Both the position numbers and the translations under genes were made by a program. From Tuctoria greenei (taxonomy: Eukaryota; Streptophyta; Magnoliopsida; Poales; Poaceae), in assembly GCA_036927565.1 (NCBI GenBank), contig JAYESD010000004.1, positions 88,788,942 to 88,852,941 on the forward strand: DNA of 64,000 nt, read 5' to 3'. The stretch's first letter is position 1; each line of letters opens with the position of its first letter. Shown here piece after piece: positions 33,684 to 45,000 of the stretch. Below the pieces are notes generated by a model. It was not told where the DNA came from. It worked only from the letters and a program-made list of their open reading frames with translations, and searched no databases.

Positions 33684-36600
33684 TGTAACACCCACTATTT
33701 TTAGAGAGAAAAAAACTTTGTAAAATGAATTTCTCATGAGATAAAAACATTTTATTGGGAATAAAATTCATATAAGGCAAATTGCATCAGGTTTGAATGA
33801 TTGTGTGAATTTTTGAAAATTCAAATTCGCTAGAAATATGGTTTACAAATTCAAAACATAAAAGAGAAGAAAAAGAAAACAGAAAACAAAAAGAAAAAGA
33901 AAAGAAAAACAAAAACCTGTCCCTGGGCCGAATCCTCCCGCCGTCCCAATTCCCACCCCTCTCTCCGCTGGCCCGCGCCTCCTCTCCCCTCCTTCCCTCT
34001 CTGTCAACCGGGCCCCGCGCGCCAGCCCACTTCCCCGCGCCCGCTCTCTCTCTCTCTCCCCCTTGTTGACAGGCCAACCCCACCTGTCATGCCTTCATCC
34101 ACCTCCCGCACCCCGCGCTGTAATGTCCTCGCGCCATCACCGCGCCGCCCATTCCCCCCCCCCCATTTTCAATGTCGGCAGTTTCACCCTAATCAAATGC
34201 CCCATCGTGCCCATGATAGCCACCGGCCGTTTCTACTCCGGACCACCTATAAAAACCCGGCCAATCCCTCCCCAATCCCCTCACCCAACGACCAAACACT
34301 AGCGCCGCCGATCTCGGTAATGTCGGCCATGTTCCCATCATTCCACCCGATCGCTTGCCTCGAAAACTAGCCTCACACCTTCACCTTGTTCTCAGGATCA
34401 CGCCAGACACCTTCGTCGGGGGAGACAGGCTCTGCGTTGCCGACTTCGTCGGGCAGCGAGGAGCACCGCCACCGTCCACCGTCACCGACTCCCTTCTGTC
34501 CATTTTCCGGCCGCGCAACAACCTCCGGTGAGACCCCCTTGATCCCCTCTACAATTCGCGCTATGTAGATGTACCCCATGGCCTGTGTAGCGCGTTTTAG
34601 GTCATCGCCGGCGAGTCCGCCACTGCGCGCATGTCACCGCCGCCGCGCGCTGCCCTGCGCCGTCGCTCCCGCCTTTCGGGGTGACGTGGCCCCCTATCGT
34701 CCGTCCATTTTGAATCTGCGGCCGAGATTAAAACCCCGGATACCCTTTCGGTTAATAAAATCTGGGCCGTCCGTTTTAAATCCAATGGCCCACATTCAAA
34801 CTTGTTTTCCCGCCCCCTGTTTTGCGCCAAAGCCCCTGGAAACTTGCGGGCTACCCCCTGGGTTCCTCTGGAATTCAAGTCTAGCCCCTAGAAATGTCAA
34901 ACTAGCACCTGGACTTTCTGGAAATTAGTAAAATACTTGTTAAGTTAATAAAAAGTGTTTTAAAACCCCTGGAAAATTATAAAATAGCAAATAAATTCTG
35001 AAAATTGTAGAATAATCCTTGCACTTAATAAAAATTATTTTTAACCTCTGGAACAGTTATATTTTTACAGAAAAACCCCTATTAGTTCTAGAAATTAAAT
35101 AAAAGTCCTTAATTTGTATAAAATAATTATAAAAACAGATTTAAGTATGTTTTATTTATTTTTCATTTCTGTATTATTTTATTTATTTATTATTAATTCA
35201 TTTAAATTGCTGAAATAGTCACGAAAATACTTTTTAAGTATATTTAGTTCATAAAAATTGTTTTGCACATAGAAATAATTAATAAAAATAATGTAAAAAT
35301 TGTAAAATTTACATTATTGATTATAAATCTATTTTAAGCTTATTTTGAAGGATAAAAATTTCTATAAAATAATATTAGGGTTTTAATAAATATAAAAATG
35401 GTATAAAAATCTCTAAAAATATGTTTTACTCAATAAATTTCATTTAACTTTAAATTCTCATCAATTGATGTATGTCTATAATTTAAATCAACCCTAAAAT
35501 CACTTTTCCGTAGGAATTTGCATTTATTTAAATTGTTTGCATTTTAATATGTTCTTATTGTATGTTATTTTTCGTGCATCGACGTAATTTTAGAGTTGGG
35601 GCCAGAACCTACTTTTAACCTCCAAGAGCAACAATTTCCCGACAACCCCGAAGCACAATTTGGAAGCAAGTTCCTTGACCATCTTGCACCTTTTTTATTA
35701 AGTTTTAGCTAGTTGCATGCTAAATTAAAATATGAATCCTATGTTATGTTTTCCTAGATTTTCCACAATATTCCTTGTGAACATGGTTTGGGTGTTTTTC
35801 TATTAAAATAGTTTACGCTTAATTGAAATATGGTATATCTATCTACAAGTTTACATTTGATGTATTACGATACATGAATTGATGGCTATAATGGAATTAG
35901 TAGATAGGAATCTGATAGGGGGTTTTGTACGGATTGGTGCATGCGTGCACAAGATCTTGGTTTGGGGCTTGACACCTATCGGATTCTAATTACCGGTTTA
36001 TGGAATAAGTTGCTAAGCCTTTTAGTATCAACACAGAATAGTATATGGGACAACTTGGTTTAGTAATTTTGGTCTCTCCCGATGTAGCATAAGTAATAGA
36101 TCGGGCGGGTAATGGGCTTTGCCTTGGGATCCGCATGGCTCAAGAGGGGGCTTCTCCTGGCGGAGGGAAAATAGACTCTAGGTGCCGCAGCGGTGAAACC
36201 TTAGAGTACCCATTGCAAGTCGGGAGAACGATCAGAAACACCTCGTAGTAATGTCCTCGCCACACACCTACGGAAGTGTGTATTTGTGGTTAGCTACCAC
36301 GGGCATCAGGGAGGTTTACCTTAGTCCACCTAGCAATAGGGGACGAAATCACGAACTGTGGGTAAAGGTTACACACTCTGCAGAGTTTTGTCAAACTGTC
36401 TAGACAGCCGTGCTCACGGACACGAGCGGCTTGGAAACCAAATTCATAATTAGCACATGGTTACATAATGGATGGGTTGGGTTTGGTCTTACCTGGATAA
36501 ATTTTTGGGATATTGGGATTTCACCTAGATGTAGGTGCTTAATAACAATTAAGAGTAGGATGTAACTGCTATAGTGCTTTACCTATTATTTGCCTTCTTT

Positions 36601-36974
36601 GTTGTGAACCACACATGTCATAACTTCCCAACTTGCGAGTACCGTTGGTACTCAAACTTGTTAGATGAATACTTTTCCTCCCCCAGTCTACGAAGACGCG
36701 GAGGTGGAGAACCAGGACTTCTACAGAGATATCGAAGAGATGTTCTAGGCTGGCGCTCCCCCGTGCAACGCCTGTGTTTGGAGCCCTTTGTTATGTTTTT
36801 CCGCTGCTTGTGTACTTTTATTTTAGACCTGGAAGGTCATTTATGTAATAAGGTGATGTACTCGAACATGGTATTTTATTTGGTATTTCACTTTCGTGTA
36901 CACATGTATGAGTTGAACTGATCCTGGCATACATGTGGAAAGCATCTGGTTGTCTTCTAATTACCAGGTGTGAC
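33684..36974 (+). repeat. Right LTR of the Tekay-like element
   Basis: 3291 bp, TGTAACACCC...GGTGTGACA, preceded by the purine tract AGGGGGG at 33671-33677. TATAAAAA at 34248-34255. Divergence from the left LTR is clearly greater than that between the CRM-like LTRs, so this element is older, as nesting also requires. Confidence 0.92.
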
Positions 36975-36979
36975 AACAC

Positions 36980-37430
36980 AGGAGAAAAAGTTTCATTGTA
37001 ATCGATTCGTTCTCTTTGTTTAAACCCTTTTGCAACCAGTCTCGCTTTGAACCGTTCATTATTCCTTGTAGTCATATTTGGATCTATAAACCCATTTGCA
37101 TCCGACTCTTTTGGCTCCATCGAGAATTTCTACTAAGTCCCAAACATCATTTGTGCTCATAGAATTTAATTTGTCTTCCATGGCCATAAACCATTTAGAC
37201 AAAATTTCACTTTTCATTGCTTATTTATAAGAGAAAGGATCTTCCACCTTTCCAATATCATTTATTCCATCGGTCATATATGTGACATAGTGGTCTGGGA
37301 TGGCATTTCTAAGCTCACGTTGTGATCAACACAAAGAAGGTGGTGGTAGTGGAAGATCATTCTCAGGTTCCGGATCCTCGTTTGGTTTCTCATTTTCATT
37401 TATTGCAACATTTTCATTATTTTCGTGATG
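36980..37430 (-). pseudogene. Ty1/copia reverse transcriptase, N-terminal part
   Basis: Minus-strand homology resumes right of the gypsy insertion: KARLVAKGFKQRERIDYNETFSPV, preceded by the RT start FMAMEDKLNSMSTNDVWDLV. In-frame stops and shifts show decay. It is continuous with 16798-17115 if the inserted gypsy element is ignored. Confidence 0.85.
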
Positions 37431-38364
37431 AATGAGAGGAGGATCAGGTGTCACGACAACATTTTTAAATGGAAAAATGAACTCTTGGATATTCGGGGAC
37501 AAAACGTAAATCCATTTCTCCTAAAGATCAATTTTCCTTGCTTCTGTGAGTTCATTTTTGAAAAATACTGCTTGCCTCGTCTCCACAAACTTCATCACGT
37601 GGTTTGGGCAATAAAAGCGATATCCCTTTCCTCATTGAGGATACCCAATAAAGATATAGCTGACTATTTTTGGGTCTAATTTCTTAAGTTGTGGATTGAA
37701 TATGTTATCTTCTGCTGACAGGCCCATACACGTAAATAATTCAAGCTCGGTTTCCTTCCTGTCCACATCTCGTAAGGTGTGTTCGATGCTGACTTCTGGG
37801 AGCAAGATTTAATATGTGTGCAGTTGTCTTTAAATCCTCCATCCATTTGCTTACTAGTACACTTGCGTGACTAAGCATGCTTCACACCATATCTATTTGT
37901 GTGCGATTGCGTCGCTCGGCCATGCCGTTCTGCTGAGGTTCACCAGGCATGGAGTATTGAGCAACAATTCCATTCTCAGCTAGGTACCTCGCAAAAGGTC
38001 CTAGAATTTGCACATAAGGAGTGTGTCTTCCGTAATATTCTTACCTGCGATCAGACTGTACTACTTTGATCTTTTCATTAAGTTGATTCTCATCTTTAGC
38101 TTTAAAAAATTTAAATTTGTACAAATCTTTCGATCGATCACGAATGAGATACATATATCCATAGCGTGAAAAATCATCCGTAAATGTTATACACGAATCA
38201 AAACCATCTATGGATTTAACGTTAAATGGCCCGTATATGTCAGTATGAATAAGTTCTAAGAGCTTCAAAGCTCTTATTGCTCCTTTCTTAAAGGTTTTTA
38301 AGTATTTTCCTTTAATGCAATCGATGCATTGATGGGCACATGAAAAGTCTAATGGAAGGAGCAT
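37431..38364 (-). pseudogene. Ty1/copia integrase
   Basis: The minus strand shows the GAG-pre-integrase to integrase core: CIKGKYLKTFKKGAIRALKL, LIHTDIYGPF with the first catalytic Asp, FTDDFSRYGYMYLI and VVQSDRR near 38045 with the second. The C-terminal part and an acidic/proline-rich linker (NENVAINENEKPNEDPEPEN) lead towards RT through several stops. Confidence 0.82.
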
Positions 38365-38698
38365 GTCATTTTTAATTAGTCATTCGATTGTCCCCCTCAA
38401 AATGTGGCAAAGGCGATGGTGCCGTAATTTTGATGAAGTACTGACACCTTTCCATTTCTTTTCAATGCCACCTTTCACATTCAAATCATCCAAATCGCAA
38501 GCGTCATTCACATGCATAACAAAATCATGAAGAGATAAATATACAAGTTTCCTTGTGTGAATGTGAGGCAAACATTTTTATTACAATTCTTTAAAGTACA
38601 ATGTCCGTTACCAAAAAACACTCATAATTCTTATCATCTAAACACGAAACTGAAATAAGATTCCTACTTCATGAGGGAACAATAAGAACCTTATTCAA
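38365..38698 (-). pseudogene. Ty1/copia GAG-pre-integrase region
   Basis: The minus strand contains a LRHHRLCHI box (normally LWHxRLGH), here with altered residues, and upstream KLVYLSLHD. It lies between protease and integrase, as in copia order. Confidence 0.65.
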
Positions 38699-39806
38699 TC
38701 AAAGCGGATGTCCTGAGTGCAGGTTTAATGTGAGAGAGCCCACAACTTCAATGTTTGCTTCTTTTCCATTTGTGACTTTAAGGCTTCTTTCCCTTCGCTC
38801 AAACCTTTGGTTCGTATGGAATCTGTGCATGGAATTTGCAACATGAACAGTTGCAACTAAATCAATCCACCATGTAGGTTTAGTAAAATCAACATAAAGT
38901 GATTCATCTATAAATGTAATTTCATCATTACCTCTTTTCATAAGCCATTTAAGAAATTGAGCACAATCCTTTCTGAAATTTCCAACTTTACCACGGTGGA
39001 GGCATGCACCTTGATGCACAGCGGAAGCATTAGGCATAGCAGAAGAACTAGGCACAGCGGAGGAACTAACACCTTTTCCTTTCTGAGGAGAATGATTCTT
39101 AAATCGCATCTTCTGAGCCTTTGAAGAACTAGGACCATTCCATTCTTTCTCCCCTTTGGAGTAATTAACATTATGAGCTTGATCCTGAGTTTGATTCATT
39201 ATTCTTTCCTCTTCCTGGACAAACTAGGTGTAATTTCAGCAAGAGTCCACATTTCCTTTAGCAAGTTGTAATTGATCTTGAATTGATCAAACTCACTAGG
39301 AATAGATTCCAATATCATTATATTGAGAAAGTTGTCACTTAACTCAAAGTTCAAGGACTTAAGCTTTGCAGATGCATTCACCTTCCTTCATATGTGCCTC
39401 TTCATATTTGCATCCATAGTGTATTTCTCAAGAAGCTTCGCAAAAAGCTCATGAGCATAAATTTTTTCGGAGCCTTTGAATTGCTCCTCCACCACCGCAA
39501 GAAATTCTTTAATGGTGTCTTTCTTTGGAAGGACACCCATAATATCTGGAGATATTTAGACATTCATTGCAAGGAGGGCCACACGTTGGAATTCTCCCAT
39601 TTCTCCAACTAAGCCTCATAAGTCCCTTTGAGGTCGTCATACTCTTCGACACCTGGAGTGGGTGCCGTTGGCTTATCTTCCCTCAGGGCATAAGCCACCT
39701 GATTAAACCCCAAGGATACCTCAACGCAGGTCTTCTAGCGAGGTAAGTTACTGTCCATAAGTTGTTCGATATTTTCATATCGAAACGGCATCATTGTGGC
39801 TGTCAT
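38699..39806 (-). pseudogene. Ty1/copia gag and protease
   Basis: The probable gag start is the minus-strand ATG at 39806-39804 (MTATMMPFRYENIEQLM). The sequence then runs through several stops, ESIPSEFDQFKINYN, a lysine/serine-rich linker and a degenerate zinc knuckle (CLHRGKVGNFRKDC). The protease site reads WWIDLVATVHVANS, so the usual DSGA is altered. It is the 5' coding end of the broken copia element. Confidence 0.75.
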
Positions 39807-40904
39807 TAATACATAATAAAATATAAGCATAAGAAAATTGCATGAAAATAAATTTACGTTGGTAAATAAATGAACATGTAATAAAAATAATAACACAATT
39901 CTATGTTACATCACCATTGGGCAGAAAATAACATAAAATTGCTACACATAATTCAATCGTAAACATGACTCAATCAACTTTAGTCAGAACTAATTTTGGA
40001 GTCATCATTCTCATATTAAGCATCCATCATAAACATTAGGTAGTTTTCAAAAATATTTATGCTTAACATGAGAAAACATCATAAACACATTAAATCATCT
40101 AAATTAAATTATCCTGTTGGTTCAAATTTAATCTAGATTAATTAACATGTTATACGTACTGAGCATAAAAATCTTTTATTTAAAAGAGTGCATAAACATG
40201 ATAAAATACATAATTATCACTGAATTAAATAGAAAATGCGAAAAAACATTAAATAATGGCAGCCCATTAAAACCCACAGTCAGTCCTTCAATTACAGCCT
40301 AGTCCAGCAAAATATTAAAAATGAAAACAAATTTCTGCTGGATTTCTAAAACCTGTGCCGTACCTCATGGCCAGATGCGGCCCTTTAGCACCCTGCGCCT
40401 CCCCCTGGTGCACCCAACTATCCCACATAAGCCGCCCCTCATTATGATCCGTTGATCAAAAATCAACGGTCGAAAATCGTTAGGTCATGAACAAAACTGG
40501 CAGCTGCCCTTAAAACTCTAATCATTCCCCTCTTCAGCCACTCCCGAAAAAATCGGATCACATGCGGTGCTCCTGGCGCAGCCAGCGCGCGCTAGGGCAT
40601 GCGGCAGTCGGTGCCCAGGGAGGTTGTGCGCACGGCCGGCGTGCGGCACTGCTCCCCCGCAGTAGCCACAACACTGCATTGTTTAGGGTGACTGATACAT
40701 GCGTTCTCGCGGCACGATTGCGTGCAGTGTGGCCCTGATTCGTACGCTTGTTAGCATGGTGCTGCAGCATGGATACGTGAAGGATGGCGCAAGCTTCTTA
40801 GGTACACGAAGGCACGATGCCGAGCTAGTAGCATGCAGCCATCTAAGCGCCATGGCCACGGCTGCAACTTTAATAAGGAAGCAGCATGACCAGCCATTAG
40901 GTAG
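39807..40904. other. Copia leader and unassigned DNA
   Basis: 39807-40350 is AT-rich, 40350-40900 GC-richer. No PBS complementary to tRNA-Met and no LTR borders were found on the minus strand. Open frames here are short and unsupported. The five bases GTTCC at 40905-40909 would be the left target duplication of the Tat A element. Confidence 0.4.
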
Positions 40905-40909
40905 GTTCC

Positions 40910-41937
40910 TGTCAAAGTTTTCTTTCGACACTTCCCCTGGGCCTGTTATGGGAGCAGCCCGCGAAGGTTCTTGATCGGTAGGGTTTAGTCCTCTATCGAG
41001 GGATTGCACATATGAGAGTTATGATTTTTTGGTTTTTACGTAGTTCGGGCTGCAAGAGCGTAATACCCTACTCCATGGTGAGGTTGTATTGCTGGTGTGT
41101 AGTGTGTGAATGCGTAGATTGGGGATCCATTGTAAAAGTAGCGGTTCGTTACTTTTATAGACAGTGCTACATGCCTTACAAGTGGGGTCTAGGGCCCGAC
41201 TTGTGGCTAGAGGATGATCTTATCCAAAAGATCTATTGCTTCGCGCATAAGCTTCCTCTGACCGTGGCTTGAAGACTTGCCGCCTTGCCGTCTTAGTCGC
41301 TAGTGGCTCATGTGTAGTCGCTGACAGTGTCAGGGGATGTCCCGTCTGTCTGTCTTGTCGTCTAAGCTACCCACATGGCGAAGAGGGGTAGGTCTGCGAT
41401 GTCTTCATTGCGATGTGATTGGGCGTAGGAGTCTCTGGCCGTTGGTGTGCTCCATGTTATCTATCGGAGGTGGGTTCCTGTCTTCAATGCTGGATTTAGA
41501 CAGGGTGCGCGATCCCTTAACTTCCGCACCCCACTATCCAGGGTAAGTTATGGGACAGTTGGCAACTTCTGGGCCGGCCACTGCCATGAAGCCAGGCCCG
41601 GTACTTCGGGGCACATGGCAGCTCCAGATCTCTTCGGCACACGTGGCAGCTCTGGAGCGCTTCTCTCGAGAGGTACGCAGCCTGGTGTTTCGAGCGACGT
41701 GGTTGCACTGGAGCCCACTCCTATAGTGGGTTGAGGTCCTGTCCAGCTAGACACGTGGCAGCTTGGGGGTCTGTCTCTCCGGAGGAGCAAGTCCCATCTT
41801 GGAGGTCATCGTTGCAGTGCAGGATCCCGTATTTGAGGAAGGCCGGGGTCTGGCGTTTTTTGAACACATGGCGCCGCTGGACGTACTTAGATACATTCAG
41901 CCTGTGTGCGTGGTACTCCATATGCAGGGTACTAACA
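40910..41937 (-). repeat. 3' LTR of Tat A
   Basis: About 1028 bp; on the plus strand it starts TGTCAAAG and ends ACTAACA. CACGTG G-boxes lie at 41640-41645 and 41752-41757, each in a CACGTGGCAGC context. The adjoining purine tract is on the minus strand at about 41938-41957. Confidence 0.8.
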
Positions 41938-42401
41938 GTGGCCCCTGGGTCCACCATGTTTTCCCGCACTGCTCTTTGAATTTTTCTTGGTCAGTTGAAG
42001 CGGTAGGCACTTCTACCAATGTAGCCATGCGTTCGCTCCTGGTTAAGGGACTATGCCGATGAGATCTTACTTGCAGTAGTATCTCTATGCTTTGAAGTGC
42101 CTTCAATTGCGATGGTTGGAACCGCTTCATCTGTCTTCTCAGGTGACTGTCCGCTTGGGCCAGCACTTCTTTCAAGGGGCCTAGCCCCCATTCTCATGGA
42201 CGTTGTGGGTTGAGTGGTGCGAGCCGAGCCCTGGCGATCCACACGACGCGCTGAGGCATTCTGGGGGTGATGAAAAAGGGAAACCTTTGCCGGAGGGATG
42301 GTTCCTTCCTTACTCACGCCTCGTCGTCCGAGCTTTTGCCTTCTTCCTTGAGCACCCGAACCTTCACCACTAAGCAAAATCTGTCATTCTTTCTTGCTCC
42401 A
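41938..42401. other. Tat A spacer between 3' LTR and antisense ORF
   Basis: Holds the polypurine tract (minus strand) next to the LTR, then sequence without a supported gene; probably the upstream region of the antisense ORF, with no clear TATA box seen. Confidence 0.4.
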
Positions 42402-42900
42402 ATGGCCTTCCCACTGCCTCCTTCTCGTTTCTAGACACCCGAGGATCTTGTGATGATGGGGTGACTGCTTGGTTGGGCGGCAGTGGAGCAAGGATGGATG
42501 ATATGCTGCAGATCTACCACCCTTAAAGACTTGTGCGAAGACAAGACTATTCTCTTCGTCGCCTACGTGTTTGCGGGGCTTGGGCTCCTGCTGTCGAGGT
42601 TCTTCCTCGCTTTGCTGGAGGAATACGGGCTGCAGCTTCACCACCTGTCGTCGAACTCCATCGTCGTGGTTGTCGTGTTCGTCCACTTTTGTGAGGCGTT
42701 CGTGGGCATGCCACCAACGGTGGAGCCGTTCTTTTTCTTCTTTGTAATGAAGACCACCAGAAAGAGCACAACGATTCAAGTGAGAGCCTACTACTTTTGA
42801 TATGGGGACAAGACATCTCAGACCTACATCGCTTCGCTCAAAGGGGACTAGTGGAGCAGCTGGAGGGAAGACTGGTTGATTGTGCGAGCTAAGGCCCACG
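42402..42900 (+). pseudogene. Tat A antisense ORF, first part (putative gypsy-type transposon domain)
   Basis: From an ATG at 42402 (MAFPLPPSRF) the plus strand reads, through stops and shifts, into EEYGLQLHHLSSNSIV, FVHFCEAFVGM and a phenylalanine run. This pattern matches the plant family called 'putative gypsy type transposon' (Transposase_28). The Tat B antisense ORF has the equivalent DFYGLQLYHLGPHSLL. Such antisense ORFs between pol and the 3' LTR are reported in Grande/RIRE2-like Tat elements; their function is unknown. Confidence 0.65.
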
Positions 42901-43787
42901 CCTCGCAGAAGATGCCCTCTGAAGGCCCGGCCACCGCTCCCACCACATGGGAAGAATTCCAGGGGTTGAAGAAAGAGTACAAGCCGGTGCTGAAGAGGAT
43001 TTGGTTCCTGGTGGACAACAGATTGACCTCCCTGATGGCGCTGGCAGACTTCTTCCGCAAATGCAAAACTCCTCTTGACAGGCGCTTGTACAAGGCGTGG
43101 GTCTACACCGGCTCGTACGACCGGTGCCGGCTGGATCTGGACGACCCAACCCCCAAGATGCTGGAGGAGATGCTAAAGACGATGACTTGTGACACTATCG
43201 ATGATGAGCACGTCTCCATCCCAAATGACTGTCAACCACTTTTCACGACACCTGGCCTGAGGGACAAAGTGCAAAGCCATATGCCGAAGGTCAACATGTT
43301 CAGCATCGTTTGGCTGCACCCTGAAGAGGCGATTAGGGCTTTGGTGGTCTTGGAGCAGTGCCGTGCTGCAACGCAACAAGGGTTGGTGTCTATCTCGCGT
43401 CCTTCGGAAATGGCGGTGGTAGGGCTCTCAACATCCTCCGACATGGTGGAGGATAGCCAGCCAGTGCCAGTTCCCGTGCCAGGAAAGCGTTCCCATACCC
43501 TGGTCGAAGAGGCAGAAGCTGAAGCGGGGGGGAGGGGGGATTCTCTAATCTCGTATTGTGAGGGAGCAAGAGCGGCCGAAGCCTCCGTCGTCGACCTGGT
43601 CATTGATTCCAGTGGCGGCTCTGGTTCTGGAGAAGGGACGGAAGAGTCTATGCCGATGGATGATTCTGGGTCTCTTGAGTTGTCGGGCCTATCGGTAAGG
43701 CGCAATTTCTTCCTTCGCTATTTTTTATTGTTTCTTCGCTTTGACGGAGTTGGTTTTTGCTTTTCGGGGCGTCGTCAGCCGACATAG
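42876..43787 (+). CDS. Tat A antisense ORF, middle part (303-codon open stretch)
   Basis: The longest open stretch in the region. It continues the antisense protein after REDWLIVRAKAHASQ: WEEFQGLKKEYKPVLKR, FRKCKTPLDRRLYKAWVYTG, then SIVWLHPEEAIRAL and an acidic, serine/glycine-rich linker (GSGSGEGTEESMPMDDSG). Near 43694 a donor-like CG/GTAAGG and an acceptor near 43779 or 43805 suggest an intron, since the reading after LSGLSV becomes hydrophobic and unlike the rest. The listed start is inside the protein rather than a true initiation site. Function not known. Confidence 0.55.
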   Translation: MIVRAKAHASQKMPSEGPATAPTTWEEFQGLKKEYKPVLKRIWFLVDNRLTSLMALADFFRKCKTPLDRRLYKAWVYTGSYDRCRLDLDDPTPKMLEEMLKTMTCDTIDDEHVSIPNDCQPLFTTPGLRDKVQSHMPKVNMFSIVWLHPEEAIRALVVLEQCRAATQQGLVSISRPSEMAVVGLSTSSDMVEDSQPVPVPVPGKRSHTLVEEAEAEAGGRGDSLISYCEGARAAEASVVDLVIDSSGGSGSGEGTEESMPMDDSGSLELSGLSVRRNFFLRYFLLFLRFDGVGFCFSGRRQPT

Positions 43788-45000
43788 TGCCCTTCTTGCT
43801 TGCAGGGGTGGGCTTGGTAGCTCCTACACCTCCCAGAACTGGAACAAAGTCTGCTGCACCACATCCAACGCCTGAAGGTGCACCAGATTCCGGTGATGCC
43901 AGTGTTCATGCTCCTTTGTCCATCAGAGCAGATGGGGTTGAGGCGGTACCAAGTGAGGAGGTGGCCACCTTAGCCGTTGCGGCTACCCCTGGTGGAGCGG
44001 ACCCGCCCGCCGCTGATATTGCACCGGCACCCAATGTCATTGGTGTGCAAGATGGTGACTTGCCACTAGTGACCGGCAATACCCTTGTGGAGAGTATTTC
44101 GACGCCAGGCTACGACGTGCGGATTCTTGGAGCTCCAGCCGGGGAGCCATCTTGTCCCAAGGTGCTGGTGTCTACCGTGGAGTCGGCAGAAGAGGCAGAG
44201 AGGCAGCTGTCTTTTGCGACAGCCAAGCCAATCCCCCTCTCCGATGCTGTTGTCGTGGCCTAGTCTCTCTTGCACTAGACGCAGACTACTTTCACCCGAG
44301 AGTGAGATCAGATTGCTAAGTAGCAGCTCCTGGTGAAGCTGATCAACCCAAAGAATAAGGAGCTCGAGACGAAGGCCCTACAGGCCCATGTCGTTGCAGA
44401 AACCCACCTTAAGTTGTGCGAGGATAAGCGGCTGGAGTTGGTCTGCCACGAGGTTTTCATTACTGATGCACAACGGGACTTGGTGCTGAGGGAAGAATAG
44501 GTCTCCCATAGCCTTGGCATGCTGGAGGAGAGGCGACGAGCCGTGGAGGACTCAAAGCTCAACATCTAATGTGGGGAGGACGACCTGGAGCATCGTGATC
44601 GGCAGCTCGCTGATCAAGAGTAAGTGGCCTGAAAGGAGGCAGAAGGCCTCTAGGCCTCTAGCATAGTCGAGGCACAAGGGATTCGGGACTTCCTGGCCTG
44701 TGTCGGGGCGGTGTTGGAATCCCTCGGACTTTGTCCCAGCTGCGCGGGGAGTTGTCTCATCGGTTGGCCCAGCTGCTCCGAGCCTTGGACTCGTTCTGCT
44801 CGACGTTGAGGTCGGTGAACACTGTCCTTGTGAGGCGACTGGAGGTTGAAGGAAGGGAGCTAGCAGAACAAGTGGCCTGCCATTTCTTGGTGTGCTTTTG
44901 GAGTTGGTATTCGATGATACCGCTGGATCGGCCCCTTCGATGAGCGAGAGGAGGAGGCGAGGGCCAAAGTCCAAGACTTTGTCAAGCAATTGGCCTCTTC
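43757..45000 (+). pseudogene. Tat A antisense ORF, C-terminal part (Pro/Ala-rich then coiled coil)
   Basis: After the likely intron a proline/alanine/valine-rich segment (APTPPRTGTKSAAPHP) runs to TAG near 44263. Beyond it, through several stops, the same frame keeps coiled-coil-like sequence (KNKELETKALQAHVVAETHL, EERRRAVEDSKL) and, after a shift, LRGELSHRLAQLLRALDSF. The Tat B antisense ORF shows the same order: conserved domain, low-complexity linker, coiled coil. Confidence 0.55.

Larger units (their letters stand above)
17116..36974 (+). mobile_element. Tekay/del-like Ty3-gypsy chromovirus inserted in the copia element
   Basis: LTRs begin TGTAACACCC and end GGTGTGACA. The left LTR occupies 17116-17960 plus 25483-27920 (about 3283 bp without the inner insert) and the right LTR 33684-36974 (3291 bp). 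Imperfect 5-bp target duplications flank the element: ACAGA (17111-17115) and ACACA (36975-36979). Order inside is PBS, an extra ORF, gag, protease, RT, RNase H, integrase and chromodomain, then a purine tract AGGGGGG before the right LTR. Long LTRs, a chromodomain and an upstream ORF resemble RIRE3/RIRE8-type elements of rice (from memory). The coding region carries many stops, so this copy is dead. Confidence 0.9.

Noticed and set aside
39807..41009. Host gene candidates (91- and 108-codon ORFs)
   Set aside because: No recognisable domain, overlapping on both strands, and partly inside the Tat A LTR.
42384..42899. 171-codon minus-strand ORF
   Set aside because: It is a shadow of the Tat A antisense ORF on the plus strand, which has family resemblance.
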